The position numbers and the translations under genes were made by a program. This document shows, in pieces, positions 1 through 10,475 of a stretch of DNA of 64,000 bases. The stretch's first letter is position 1; the number at the start of each line of letters is the position of its first letter. The notes below the pieces were generated by a model that saw only the letters and a list, made by a program, of their open reading frames with translations, searched no databases and was not told where the DNA came from. Origin of the DNA: Escherichia fergusonii ATCC 35469 (lineage in GTDB: Bacteria > Pseudomonadota > Gammaproteobacteria > Enterobacterales > Enterobacteriaceae); contig NC_011740.1 in the NCBI RefSeq assembly GCF_000026225.1, positions 1,798,001 to 1,862,000 of the forward strand, given 5' to 3'.

Positions 1-60
1 TAACCCCAAACTGCGTCTCAGTCAGCCATACAGAGGTTATGGAAATAACACTATGTGCGC

Positions 61-891
61 TTAAAGCAAACGTCCGAGGGTAATTCGTTCATTACCGCCA
101 TAATCCCTGCAGGTTTCTACATTACTGTATCCTGCCTGGATAAATGCCTGTCTTACTGCCGCTCCCTGCTGCCAGCCGTGCTCCAGCAATAAATACCCCC
201 CTTTCGCCAGAGCTGCACGGGAGTGCTCAATAATATGCACAATATCCGCCATCCCGTGATCACCTGCAACTAACGCCGTGAGTGGCTCAAAGCGCACGTC
301 ACCTTGTTGAAGATGCGGGTCCTGCTCGTCGATATACGGTGGGTTACTGACAATCATCGCAAACTGCTGCCCGGCTAGCGCGCTAAACCAGTCGCTTTGC
401 AGAATGTGGATATTTTTGATTGCCAGATGCTGCGCATTACGTTGTGCCAGAGCGACAGCATCGGGCATGCGATCTACAGCGGTAATTTCGCAGTCCGGGC
501 GCTCGCTGGCAAGCGCAAGCGCAATCGCCCCGGTGCCCGTACCGAGATCGAGAATGCGACAGGGTTGTTCAGGTAGGCGCTCCAGTGCCTGTTCCACCAG
601 ACATTCGGTGTCCGGGCGCGGAATCAAGGTGGCTGGCGATACAAATAACGGCAGTGACCAGAATTCACGCTGCCCCGTCAAATGGGCGACAGGTTCTCCA
701 GCGCGACGACGCGCCAGTAGCGCGTCAAGTTGCTGAAGTTGTTCATCAGTCAGTTGCGTTTCGCCAAAGGCGAGAATAAAAGTTCGCCCCCTGCCAGTGA
801 CATACTCCAATAAGATTTCAGCGTCACGGCGTGGGCTTTCGCTTCCCTGTAATTGGTTAATGGCTTCACGCAGCCAGTGTTGATATTCCAT
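61..891 (-). CDS. prmC: Release factor glutamine methyltransferase PrmC (HemK)
   Basis: Methylates the glutamine of the GGQ motif of RF1 and RF2 using S-adenosylmethionine, which speeds peptide release on the ribosome. The 276-residue protein has an N-terminal helical release-factor-binding domain (about 1-85) and a Rossmann methyltransferase domain. The SAM loop DLGTGTG is at about 115-121 and the catalytic NPPY motif at about 183-186. Its ATG shares one base with the TAA stop of prfA upstream (TAATG), so the enzyme is translationally coupled to one of its substrates. Length is one residue short of K-12. The 60 bases downstream to the window edge hold no recognisable gene. Confidence 0.97.
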   Translation of the reverse strand: MEYQHWLREAINQLQGSESPRRDAEILLEYVTGRGRTFILAFGETQLTDEQLQQLDALLARRRAGEPVAHLTGQREFWSLPLFVSPATLIPRPDTECLVEQALERLPEQPCRILDLGTGTGAIALALASERPDCEITAVDRMPDAVALAQRNAQHLAIKNIHILQSDWFSALAGQQFAMIVSNPPYIDEQDPHLQQGDVRFEPLTALVAGDHGMADIVHIIEHSRAALAKGGYLLLEHGWQQGAAVRQAFIQAGYSNVETCRDYGGNERITLGRLL

Positions 892-1973
892 TATTCCTGC
901 TCGGACAACGCCGCCAGTTGGTCGGCCTGATGTTCCTGGATAATCGGTTCAATCAGCATATCCAGCTTACCTTCCATCACTTCATCCAGGCGGTAGAGCG
1001 TCAGGTTGATGCGGTGATCGGTAACGCGCCCCTGCGGGAAGTTGTAAGTACGGTTACGGTCGCTGCGATCGCCACTCCCCAGCAGGTTACGGCGAGTAGA
1101 CGCTTCGGCCTGTTGGCGTTTTGCCATTTCTGCTGCGTGGATGCGAGCACCGAGTACTGAAAGTGCTTTAGCTTTGTTTTTATGTTGTGAACGTTCGTCC
1201 TGACATTCAACAACAATCCCGGTCGGCAAGTGGGTAATACGGATTGCCGAATCAGTGGTGTTAACGTGCTGACCACCCGCCCCTGAAGAGCGGAAAGTAT
1301 CAATACGCAAATCTGCCGGGTTAATATCCGGCAGTTCTGCGTCAGGCAGTTCTGGCATTACCGCAACAGTACAAGCAGAAGTATGAATACGACCCTGTGA
1401 TTCCGTGGCCGGAACTCGCTGCACGCGATGACCGCCGGATTCAAATTTCAAACGACCATACACACCATCACCGCTAATTTTTGCGATGATCTCTTTATAA
1501 CCGCCATGTTCACCTTCGCTGGCGCTCATGATTTCTACACGCCAGCGGCGGGCTTCGGCGTAACGGCTGTACATACGGAACAGATCACCAGCGAACAGCG
1601 CCGCTTCGTCGCCGCCGGTTCCGGCACGGACTTCGAGGAAGGCGTTACGTTCGTCATCAGGATCTTTTGGCAGTAACAGAACCTGTAATTGCTGTTCCAG
1701 TTGCTCGCTTTTTTCTTTTGCTTCGCGCAGTTCATCCTGCGCCATCTCACGCATTTCAGGATCGTCGAGCATCATCTGTGCGGTTTCGATATCTTCCTGA
1801 ACTTGTTGCCAGTCGGTGAAACAGCGCGAAACATCACTTAACTGCGCATATTCACGAGATAATGCGCGAAAACGTTCCTGGTCAGCGATGGTTTGCGCAT
1901 CACCCAGCAGCGCCTGAACTTCTTCATGGCGTTCATGCAGGGCTTCCAGTTTGGCAACGATAGAAGGCTTCAT
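891..1973 (-). CDS. prfA: Peptide chain release factor 1
   Basis: RF1 recognises UAA and UAG stop codons and triggers peptidyl-tRNA hydrolysis in the ribosome. At 360 residues it equals the usual length. The anticodon-like tripeptide region reads VPATESQG (about residues 185-192) and the catalytic GGQ lies in [10 protein letters not shown] (about 230-239). It sits 41 bases downstream of hemA and overlaps prmC by one base, the conserved hemA-prfA-prmC operon of enterobacteria. The start ATG is at 1971-1973. Confidence 0.98.
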
Positions 1974-2014
1974 AGGCGTAAATGCACCCTGTAAAAATAG
2001 AAAATGATGAACTG

Positions 2015-3271
2015 CTACTCCAGCCCGAGGCTGTCGCGCAGAATATTCAGGCGTTCGTTGTCCCCGTCACGGGCGGCCTGTTGAAGTGATTTCGTTGGCG
2101 CATGGATCAGGCGGTTAGTCAGTTTCCATGCCAGATCCTGCATTATGGCTTGCGCGTCGCCGCCCTGCTCAAGAGCGGCTAATGCTTTGGCGGTCAATTC
2201 ATCACGGATATGCTCAGCCTGGCTGCGATATTCACGAATGGTTTCGCTGGCACTTTGTGCGCGTAACCAGGACATAAACTCGCTGGTTTCCTGAGCAACA
2301 ATCGTTTCAGCTTCCACAGCTGCAGCTTTACGCTGCGCCAGGTTATGCGAAATAATGCTTTGCAGATCGTCAACGCTATAAAGATAAGCATTCGCCAGTT
2401 TACCTACTTCCGGCTCAACATCGCGTGGAACGGCAATATCCACCAGCAGCATCGGTTGGTTGCGACGGCTTTTTAATGCGCGCTCAACCATGCCTTTCCC
2501 GATAATCGGCAACGGGCTGGCGGTGGAACTGATGATTATATCGGCTTCGCGCAGACGCTCGTCGATATCGCTCAGGGCAATCACTTCCGCGCCGACTTCA
2601 TCTGCCAGAATTTGGGCACGTTCGCGAGTGCGGTTGGCGATAATCATCTTCTGTACTTTGTGTTCGCGCAGATGACGAGCCACCAGCTCGATGGTTTCGC
2701 CCGCACCAACCAGCAGTACCGTCACCGTAGAGAGCGATTCAAAGATCTGCCGCGCCAGCGTACAAGCCGCAAAAGCGACAGACACAGCACTGGCACCGAT
2801 ATCTGTTTCAGTGCGAACGCGTTTCGCGACAGAGAAAGATTTCTGGAACATGCGTTCCAGTTCGCTGGCCTTCATATGACCTTTTTGCGAATCGGCAAAC
2901 GCTTTTTTAACCTGACCGAGGATCTGCGGCTCCCCGAGAACCAGTGAATCCAGACCACTGGCAACACGCATTAAATGGCTGACAGCGTCGTTATCCTGAT
3001 GCCAGTAGAGGCTTTTACGCAGATCTTCTTCATTAAGATTGTGATAATCGCAAAGCCAGCGGATTAACGCCTCTTGCAGGTTGTCCTGCTCTTCGACGCT
3101 AAGATAAAGCTCAGTGCGGTTACACGTCGACAGCACCACACCGCCCTGCACCATCGGCTGCGCGAGCAGGCTGTCCAGCGCCTGATCAAGTTTGTCCGGC
3201 GAAAACGATACACGTTCTCGCAGCGATACAGGTGCCGTTTTATGGTTAATACCGAGCGCTAAAAGGGTCAT
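2015..3271 (-). CDS. hemA: Glutamyl-tRNA reductase
   Basis: Reduces glutamyl-tRNA(Glu) with NADPH to glutamate-1-semialdehyde, the first committed step of tetrapyrrole (haem) synthesis by the C5 pathway. The reading frame is open far upstream, but the family start is [15 protein letters not shown], giving 418 residues as in K-12. Catalytic Cys50 lies in [10 protein letters not shown], the NADPH-binding fold follows ([13 protein letters not shown]), and a C-terminal helical dimerisation domain ends the protein. It heads the hemA-prfA-prmC operon and is divergent from lolB. N-terminal Thr2-Leu3 is followed by a single Lys at residue 11, rather than the paired lysines described for the heme-regulated degradation signal. 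Confidence 0.97.
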
Positions 3272-3484
3272 GTCTGCGGGAAATAATACCAACGTTGATA
3301 AGGTTAGTCTCGGCGCATCATACCGTATGCGCGAGATCAATAAAAGGGAGCGCCCCCTTTTGGAGTAATTGCCCGAACCCGTTAGATTTCTGCAATTAAG
3401 ACAACTTGAACATAGACGATGACTAATGGTGACGCTAGCATTAAGGGTTATAACTGCAACGTATCTCAAGGATTTGTCATCATT
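3272..3484. promoter_or_regulatory. hemA/lolB divergent intergenic region
   Basis: This 213-base gap must carry the promoters for both the hemA operon (minus) and lolB-ispE (plus). The reading frames run open through it in both directions but have no family support. Both hemA and lolB have clear internal starts, so I treat it as regulatory. No individual promoter could be assigned with confidence. A weak ribosome binding site (CAAGGA) precedes the lolB ATG. Confidence 0.5.
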
Positions 3485-4108
3485 ATGCCCCTGCCTGATT
3501 TTCGCCTGATTCGCCTGCTGCCGCTGGCAAGCCTCGTCCTCACAGCTTGTACCATTACTTCCCCGAAAGGTCCTGGTAAAAGCCCGGATTCTCCCCAGTG
3601 GCGACAGCATCAGCAAGACGTGCGCAACCTCAATCAATATCAGACGCGCGGCGCGTTCGCTTATATTTCCGACCAGCAGAAAGTGTATGCTCGTTTCTTT
3701 TGGCAGCAAACTGGTCAGGATCGTTACCGCTTGTTATTAACGAACCCGCTGGGCAGCACTGAGCTGGAGTTGAATGCTCAGCCTGGCAATGTTCAGTTGG
3801 TGGATAATAAGGGTCAGCGCTATACCGCCGATGACGCCGAAGAGATGATTGGTAAACTGACCGGAATGCCCATTCCACTCAACAGCTTACGCCAGTGGAT
3901 TTTAGGTTTGCCGGGTGATGCGACTGACTACAAACTGGACGACCAGTACCGCCTTAGCGAAATCACCTACAGCCAGAACGGCAAAAACTGGAAAGTTGTT
4001 TACGGTGGTTATGACACCAAAACGCAACCTGCGATGCCTGCCAACATGGAACTTACCGAAGGCGGTCAGCGTATCAAGTTAAAAATGGATAACTGGATAG
4101 TGAAATAA
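3485..4108 (+). CDS. lolB: Outer-membrane lipoprotein receptor LolB
   Basis: Accepts lipoproteins from the periplasmic carrier LolA and inserts them into the inner leaflet of the outer membrane. The 207-residue product starts MPLPDFRLI. It has a lipoprotein signal ending in the lipobox LTAC, so Cys22 is lipidated, and the +2 residue is Thr, compatible with outer-membrane sorting. The rest matches the LolB barrel ([23 protein letters not shown] region). The open frame extends 66 bases further upstream, but that would put the lipobox too far inside. Its TAA overlaps the ispE ATG by one base. Confidence 0.97.
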
Positions 4109-4959
4109 TGCGGACACAGTGGCCCTCTCCGGCAAAACTTAATCTGTTTTTATACATTACCGGTCAGCGTGCGGACGGTTACCACACGCTGCAAACGCTG
4201 TTTCAGTTTCTTGATTACGGCGACACTATCAGCATTGAGCTTCGTGACGATGGGGATATTCGCCTGTTAACGCCTGTTGAAGGTGTGGAACACGAAGATA
4301 ACCTGATCGTTCGCGCAGCACGGTTGCTGATGAAAACAGCAGCCGCCAGCGGGCGACTTCTAGCGGGAAGCGGTGCGAATATCAGTATTGACAAGCGCTT
4401 GCCGATGGGCGGCGGTCTTGGCGGTGGCTCATCCAATGCCGCGACGGTTCTGGTGGCGTTAAATAATCTCTGGCAATGCGGGCTAAGCATGGATGAGCTG
4501 GCGGAACTGGGGCTGACGCTGGGCGCAGATGTTCCGGTCTTTGTACGTGGTCATGCCGCGTTTGCAGAAGGTGTGGGTGAAATACTAACGCCGGTGGATC
4601 CGCCGGAGAAGTGGTATCTGGTGGCGCACCCTGGTGTAAGTATTCCGACTCCGGTGATTTTTAAAGATCCTGAACTCCCGCGCAATACGCCAAAAAGGTC
4701 AATAGAAACGTTGCTAAAATGTGAATTTAGCAATGATTGCGAGGTTATCGCAAGAAAACGTTTTCGCGAGGTTGATGCGGTGCTTTCCTGGCTGTTAGAA
4801 TACGCCCCGTCGCGCCTGACTGGGACAGGAGCCTGTGTCTTTGCTGAATTTGATACAGAGTCTGAAGCCCGCCAGGTGCTAGAGCAAGCCCCGGAATGGC
4901 TCAATGGCTTTGTGGCGAAAGGTGTCAATCTTTCCCCATTGCACAGAGCCATGCTTTAA
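4108..4959 (+). CDS. ispE: 4-diphosphocytidyl-2-C-methylerythritol kinase
   Basis: Phosphorylates the 2-hydroxyl of CDP-methylerythritol with ATP in the MEP isoprenoid pathway. The 283-residue GHMP kinase shows the N-terminal substrate Lys in SPAKLNLFL (about 7-15). The ATP-binding glycine loop [14 protein letters not shown] is at about 96-109 and the C-terminal GHMP motif at TGTGACVF. Start ATG overlaps the lolB stop (TAATG), indicating translational coupling. The PurR operator for prs lies inside this gene at 4752-4767. Confidence 0.97.
4752..4767. promoter_or_regulatory. PurR operator for prs, inside ispE
   Basis: The 16-base near-palindrome AAGAAAACGTTTTCGC matches the PurR operator pattern centred on the CG. 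In K-12 the prs promoter and a PurR site lie within the ispE (ychB) coding end. The site therefore probably represses prs when hypoxanthine or guanine is plentiful. Position and role are inferred from K-12. Confidence 0.7.
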
Positions 4960-5109
4960 GCCGGGCAAGCTGAGTTACGGTGACAACGTCACCTTGTTCC
5001 AGACGTTGCATCGCGCTCTTTAATACACCGCCTGGAAAGAATATTGCCTGGCCCGCACAGTTTTCGGCAGATTCTTTCCACCAATGGACGCATGCCTGAG
5101 GTTCTTCTC

Positions 5110-6057
<948 letters not shown>

Positions 6058-6074
6058 TCGAACCCGGCTCAAAG

Positions 6075-6096
6075 ACCCGCTGCGGCGGGTTTTTTT
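6075..6096 (+). terminator. Intrinsic terminator of prs
   Basis: Six-base GC stem ACCCGC/GCGGGT with a TGCG loop followed by a run of T residues, 18 bases after the prs stop codon. Confidence 0.9.
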
Positions 6097-6181
6097 GTCT
6101 GTAATAACCATTTGTATGACCTATGCCTCCTTCACCTGCCATTTAGTTGACAGATGATGCGCTCACGGATGAAACATTATT

Positions 6182-7879
6182 GTGAACAAAATATTCTCCT
6201 CACATGTGATGCCTTTCCGCGCTCTGATCGACGCTTGCTGGAAAGAAAAATATACTGCCGCACGGTTTACCCGTGACCTGATTGCCGGGATTACCGTCGG
6301 GATTATTGCGATCCCACTGGCAATGGCTCTGGCAATTGGTAGTGGTGTTGCACCGCAATACGGTTTGTATACCGCAGCTGTGGCTGGGATTGTCATTGCA
6401 ATTACGGGCGGTTCACGCTTTAGCGTTTCTGGCCCGACAGCTGCATTTGTGGTGATCCTTTACCCGGTGTCGCAACAGTTTGGCCTTGCAGGATTGCTGG
6501 TCGCGACACTCATGTCAGGTGTCTTTTTGATCCTGATGGGGCTGGCACGTTTTGGACGCTTGATTGAATATATTCCGGTTTCCGTTACCTTAGGTTTTAC
6601 TTCTGGTATCGGGATCACCATCGGTACAATGCAAATTAAAGACTTTCTTGGTCTGCAAATGGCTCATGTACCGGAACATTATCTGCAAAAAGTCGGCGCT
6701 CTTTTTATGGCGCTGCCGACCATTAATGTGGGTGATGCTGCCATTGGCATTGTGACGCTTGGCATTCTGGTTTTCTGGCCACGTCTGGGCATTCGTTTAC
6801 CCGGTCACCTTCCGGCCTTGCTGGCTGGTTGCGCGGTGATGGGGATTGTTAACCTGCTCGGCGGACATGTTGCTACCATCGGTTCGCAATTCCACTACGT
6901 TCTGGCCGATGGTTCTCAGGGTAACGGTATTCCGCAACTGCTGCCGCAACTGGTACTGCCGTGGGACCTGCCCAATTCCGAATTTACCCTCACCTGGGAC
7001 TCCATTCGCACTCTGCTTCCGGCAGCATTTTCGATGGCGATGTTAGGGGCAATTGAATCACTGCTCTGCGCCGTGGTACTGGATGGTATGACAGGAACGA
7101 AACACAAAGCGAATAGTGAACTGGTTGGTCAGGGACTGGGGAATATCATCGCCCCATTCTTTGGTGGTATTACCGCTACAGCTGCCATCGCGCGTTCTGC
7201 CGCTAACGTCCGTGCCGGGGCAACTTCCCCTATCTCGGCGGTGATTCACTCTATTCTGGTTATTCTTGCCCTGCTGGTACTGGCACCGCTGCTCTCCTGG
7301 CTACCACTTTCCGCTATGGCTGCCCTGTTATTGATGGTGGCGTGGAACATGAGTGAAGCGCATAAAGTGGTCGATTTGCTTCGTCATGCGCCAAAAGATG
7401 ACATTATTGTCATGTTGATGTGTATGTCTCTCACTGTGCTGTTCGATATGGTGATCGCAATCAGCGTGGGAATTGTACTCGCATCACTGCTGTTTATGCG
7501 CCGCATTGCGCGTATGACACGTCTGGCTCCGGTTAACGTAGAAGTGCCTGATGATGTTCTGGTGTTACGTGTCATTGGTCCGCTGTTCTTTGCCGCAGCA
7601 GAAGGTCTGTTTACCGACCTTGAATCACGTATCGAAGGAAAACGTATCGTGGTTCTGAAGTGGGATGCCGTGCCGGTGTTAGATGCTGGCGGCCTTGATG
7701 CCTTCCAGCGTTTTGTAAAGCGTCTGCCTGAAGGTTGTGAATTGCGCGTGAGCAATGTGGAATTCCAGCCGTTACGTACTATGGCTCGTTCAGGTATCAA
7801 ACCGATCCCTGGCCGTCTGACTTTTTATCCAAACCGTACTGCTGCACTGGCAGATTTAGACCTGCCTGACAATAAATAG
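6182..7879 (+). CDS. dauA: C4-dicarboxylate transporter DauA (SulP/SLC26 family)
   Basis: Inner-membrane SulP-family carrier. The K-12 homologue (formerly YchM) is the aerobic succinate/C4-dicarboxylate transporter at acidic pH. The 565-residue sequence has about 12-14 hydrophobic segments with the sulfate-transporter signature region (GLYTAAVAGIVIAITGGSRFSVSGPTA, about 60-86). A cytoplasmic C-terminal STAS domain covers about 440-555 (VLKWDAVPVLDAGGLDAF). Start is GTG (6182), as for the K-12 annotation, with no obvious Shine-Dalgarno; an internal ATG at 6209 is an alternative. It is a single gene bounded by terminators on both sides. Confidence 0.95.
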   Translation: MNKIFSSHVMPFRALIDACWKEKYTAARFTRDLIAGITVGIIAIPLAMALAIGSGVAPQYGLYTAAVAGIVIAITGGSRFSVSGPTAAFVVILYPVSQQFGLAGLLVATLMSGVFLILMGLARFGRLIEYIPVSVTLGFTSGIGITIGTMQIKDFLGLQMAHVPEHYLQKVGALFMALPTINVGDAAIGIVTLGILVFWPRLGIRLPGHLPALLAGCAVMGIVNLLGGHVATIGSQFHYVLADGSQGNGIPQLLPQLVLPWDLPNSEFTLTWDSIRTLLPAAFSMAMLGAIESLLCAVVLDGMTGTKHKANSELVGQGLGNIIAPFFGGITATAAIARSAANVRAGATSPISAVIHSILVILALLVLAPLLSWLPLSAMAALLLMVAWNMSEAHKVVDLLRHAPKDDIIVMLMCMSLTVLFDMVIAISVGIVLASLLFMRRIARMTRLAPVNVEVPDDVLVLRVIGPLFFAAAEGLFTDLESRIEGKRIVVLKWDAVPVLDAGGLDAFQRFVKRLPEGCELRVSNVEFQPLRTMARSGIKPIPGRLTFYPNRTAALADLDLPDNK

Positions 7880-7883
7880 GCAT

Positions 7884-7922
7884 AAAAACGGCCAGTCAGC
7901 AATAAAGCGACTGGCCGTTTTT
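7884..7922. terminator. Bidirectional terminator between dauA and ychH
   Basis: A 14-base perfect inverted repeat (AAAAACGGCCAGTC / GACTGGCCGTTTTT) with an 11-base loop. The A tract on one side and T tract on the other allow it to end transcripts from both converging genes. Confidence 0.92.
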
Positions 7923-7935
7923 ACAAATCAAGATG

Positions 7936-8214
7936 TTAGCTCGGGCGACGATTATCATTACGACGGCAACGTTTATCATAATGCCGTACCCACCAGTAAC
8001 GGTCGCACACCTGTTCATGCCCGCCAACACGGGCACCCGCCAGCCAGAGAATGGCACCGACGAAAATACTTAATACCGCTCCATGGGCAAAAAATTGTGG
8101 CAGGTTAAATTGGGGAAGTTGGTTTAAAATTGAATAGCCTACTCCTCCTACCATTACCACCAGACCCAACCCCATAAGAACGTTACCGAGTAACGAAGCG
8201 TTTTTGCGTTTCAT
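7936..8214 (-). CDS. ychH: Stress-induced inner-membrane protein YchH
   Basis: Small protein of 92 residues, the same length as K-12 YchH, a DUF2583 membrane protein linked to stress and biofilm growth. Two hydrophobic segments (about 9-28 and 42-60) are followed by a strongly basic tail rich in Arg (YDKRCRRNDNRRPS). It is convergent with dauA and divergent from pth. Biochemical function is unknown. The ATG has a good upstream GGAGG (GTTCCGGAGGTGACAT on the minus strand). Confidence 0.92.
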   Translation of the reverse strand: MKRKNASLLGNVLMGLGLVVMVGGVGYSILNQLPQFNLPQFFAHGAVLSIFVGAILWLAGARVGGHEQVCDRYWWVRHYDKRCRRNDNRRPS

Positions 8215-8487
8215 ATGTCACCTCCGGAACTTTTGGGCTGCTAAAGGGATACCCCCAATCCTTATGTGTAAAGTATAGACAACACCCCAGGATATATGTG
8301 CGGGGATGATCACAAATACAACCGCTTTTTCAACAAATCTTTACAAATAACAGCATGAAGTGCTTAGCCTTTCAATTGTCCACTCATGCAATTATTCATT
8401 TGTAATGGTAAAGATGCTCTTTTTTGTCAACCGTGGCGACAGACAGTAAACTACGCGCCAGTTAGATAAACACTCAGGACAAATAAC

Positions 8488-9072
8488 GTGACGATTAAAT
8501 TGATTGTCGGTCTGGCGAACCCCGGCGCGGAATATGCGGCAACACGCCATAATGCAGGCGCATGGTACGTCGATTTTCTGGCTGAACGGTTGCGCGCACC
8601 TTTGCGTGAGGAGCCAAAATTTTTCGGTTATACCTCCAGAATTAATCTTGAAGGCGAAGATGTTCGCCTGTTAGTACCGACCACATTTATGAATCTGAGC
8701 GGTAAAGCTGTCGCCGCAATGGCCAGCTTCTATCGCATTAATCCTGATGAGATCCTGGTCGCACACGACGAGCTTGATTTGCCGCCGGGTGTGGCAAAAT
8801 TTAAGCTTGGTGGCGGTCATGGTGGTCATAATGGCCTTAAAGATATCATCAGTAAATTAGGGAATAACCCCAATTTTCACCGTTTACGTATCGGAATCGG
8901 ACACCCAGGGGATAAAAATAAAGTTGTTGGCTTTGTGTTGGGCAAACCGCCAGTAACAGAACAAAAGCTAATTGATGAGGCGATTGACGAAGCGGCTCGT
9001 TGCACGGAAGTGTGGTTTAAAGAGGGTTTAGCGAAAGCAACCAGTCGTCTGCACACCTTTAAAGCCCAATAA
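8488..9072 (+). CDS. pth: Peptidyl-tRNA hydrolase
   Basis: Cleaves peptidyl-tRNA that has dropped off the ribosome, recycling tRNA; essential in E. coli. The 194 residues match the K-12 length. The N-terminal GLANPGAEYAATRHNAG contains the catalytic His (about residue 20). The conserved Asp/His region VAHDELDLPPG is at about 90-100 and the glycine-rich GGGHGGHNGLKD at about 110-121. Start is GTG (8488), as in K-12. ychF follows 116 bases downstream, the usual pth-ychF pair. Confidence 0.97.
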   Translation: MTIKLIVGLANPGAEYAATRHNAGAWYVDFLAERLRAPLREEPKFFGYTSRINLEGEDVRLLVPTTFMNLSGKAVAAMASFYRINPDEILVAHDELDLPPGVAKFKLGGGHGGHNGLKDIISKLGNNPNFHRLRIGIGHPGDKNKVVGFVLGKPPVTEQKLIDEAIDEAARCTEVWFKEGLAKATSRLHTFKAQ

Positions 9073-9188
9073 GCAGGGATCGGCGGCATTTTTGTCGTCT
9101 GCCGTGTATAATAGGCAGAGTTATTTCCATTTCTACAATCTGTTTTACATAACAGATTGATTATTAAGATATTAAGGTGATTTAAATC

Positions 9189-10280
9189 ATGGGATTCAAA
9201 TGCGGTATCGTCGGTTTGCCCAACGTCGGGAAATCCACCCTGTTCAACGCGCTGACCAAAGCCGGTATTGAAGCGGCCAACTTTCCATTCTGCACCATTG
9301 AGCCGAACACAGGCGTCGTGCCAATGCCCGATCCACGTCTGGACCAACTGGCTGAGATCGTAGAACCGCAGCGTACGCTTCCCACCACCATGGAGTTTGT
9401 TGATATTGCGGGTCTGGTGAAAGGCGCGTCGAAAGGTGAAGGTCTGGGTAACCAGTTCCTGACAAACATCCGTGAAACTGAAGCGATTGGCCACGTTGTG
9501 CGTTGCTTTGAAAATGACAACATCATCCACGTCTCCGGCAAAGTTAACCCGGCAGATGATATTGAGGTTATCAATACCGAACTGGCGCTGGCAGACCTTG
9601 ACACCTGTGAGCGTGCAATTCATCGTGTGCAGAAGAAAGCCAAAGGTGGCGATAAAGACGCTAAAGCAGAACTGGCAGTGCTGGAAAAATGCCTGCCACA
9701 ACTGGAAAACGCTGGCATGCTGCGCGCACTGGATCTGAGTGCGGAAGAAAAAGCCGCTATCCGCTATCTGAGCTTCCTGACGCTGAAACCAACAATGTAC
9801 ATTGCTAACGTCAATGAAGATGGTTTCGAAAACAACCCGTATCTCGATCAGGTTCGTGAAATTGCGGCTAAAGAAGGTTCTGTGGTTGTTCCGGTTTGTG
9901 CTGCTGTAGAAGCCGATATCGCAGAGCTTGACGACGAAGAGCGTGAAGAGTTTATGCAGGAACTGGGTCTGGAAGAACCGGGGCTAAACCGCGTGATCCG
10001 TGCCGGATACAAGCTGCTGAATCTGCAAACTTACTTTACCGCAGGTGTTAAGGAAGTGCGTGCATGGACCATTCCGGTGGGCGCGACGGCTCCGCAAGCA
10101 GCCGGTAAAATCCATACCGATTTTGAGAAAGGTTTTATCCGCGCACAGACGATCTCTTTTGAAGATTTCATCACCTATAAAGGTGAGCAGGGCGCGAAAG
10201 AAGCCGGGAAAATGCGTGCAGAAGGTAAAGATTACATCGTTAAAGATGGCGATGTAATGAACTTCCTGTTTAACGTTTAA
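9189..10280 (+). CDS. ychF: Ribosome-binding ATPase YchF (OBG family)
   Basis: Obg-family P-loop protein that prefers ATP to GTP, binds ribosomes and dampens the oxidative-stress response. Over 363 residues the P-loop GLPNVGKST is at about 8-16 and the G3 region DIAGLVKGASKGEGLGN at about 73-89. A degenerate G4 motif (NVNE, about 199-202) explains the relaxed base specificity of the family. A coiled-coil insertion (about 125-180) and a C-terminal TGS domain (about 280-363) follow. It ends in a strong terminator. Confidence 0.97.
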   Translation: MGFKCGIVGLPNVGKSTLFNALTKAGIEAANFPFCTIEPNTGVVPMPDPRLDQLAEIVEPQRTLPTTMEFVDIAGLVKGASKGEGLGNQFLTNIRETEAIGHVVRCFENDNIIHVSGKVNPADDIEVINTELALADLDTCERAIHRVQKKAKGGDKDAKAELAVLEKCLPQLENAGMLRALDLSAEEKAAIRYLSFLTLKPTMYIANVNEDGFENNPYLDQVREIAAKEGSVVVPVCAAVEADIAELDDEEREEFMQELGLEEPGLNRVIRAGYKLLNLQTYFTAGVKEVRAWTIPVGATAPQAAGKIHTDFEKGFIRAQTISFEDFITYKGEQGAKEAGKMRAEGKDYIVKDGDVMNFLFNV

Positions 10281-10304
10281 ACGTTCTCGCCTTTCAATCT
10301 ACTG

Positions 10305-10334
10305 AAAAATCCACGCCAGGCGTGGATTTTTTTA
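10305..10334 (+). terminator. Intrinsic terminator of ychF
   Basis: Inverted repeat ATCCACG / CGTGGAT with a 5-base loop flanked by an A tract and a seven-T run, 25 bases after the ychF stop. It can work on both strands. Confidence 0.9.
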
Positions 10335-10475
10335 TATCTCATACTTGCCGAATTTCTTTTGGTTAATCACCCTGTCTCGCAAAATCGCAACTGATTAATA
10401 CAAATAACCAGATCATGAACTAAGGTTTTCTGATTGATGCCGCTTTATTCGGTATTCCACGAAGGAGAATCATTC

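Noticed and set aside
1..60. Possible start of a further gene downstream of prmC
   Set aside because: Only 60 bases are available and the visible ATG frame on the minus strand stops after three codons.
3272..3709. N-terminal extension of hemA by 146 residues
   Set aside because: The frame is open, but the family start is [15 protein letters not shown] and the extension has no counterpart in known glutamyl-tRNA reductases.
8215..8487. Possible CRP site between ychH and pth
   Set aside because: A TGTG and TCACA pair is present but the half-site spacing does not match the CRP consensus, and the other reading has a weak right half.
8877..9701. Minus-strand frame of 274 codons over pth and ychF
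   Set aside because: Shadow of two well-identified genes; translation looks compositionally random.
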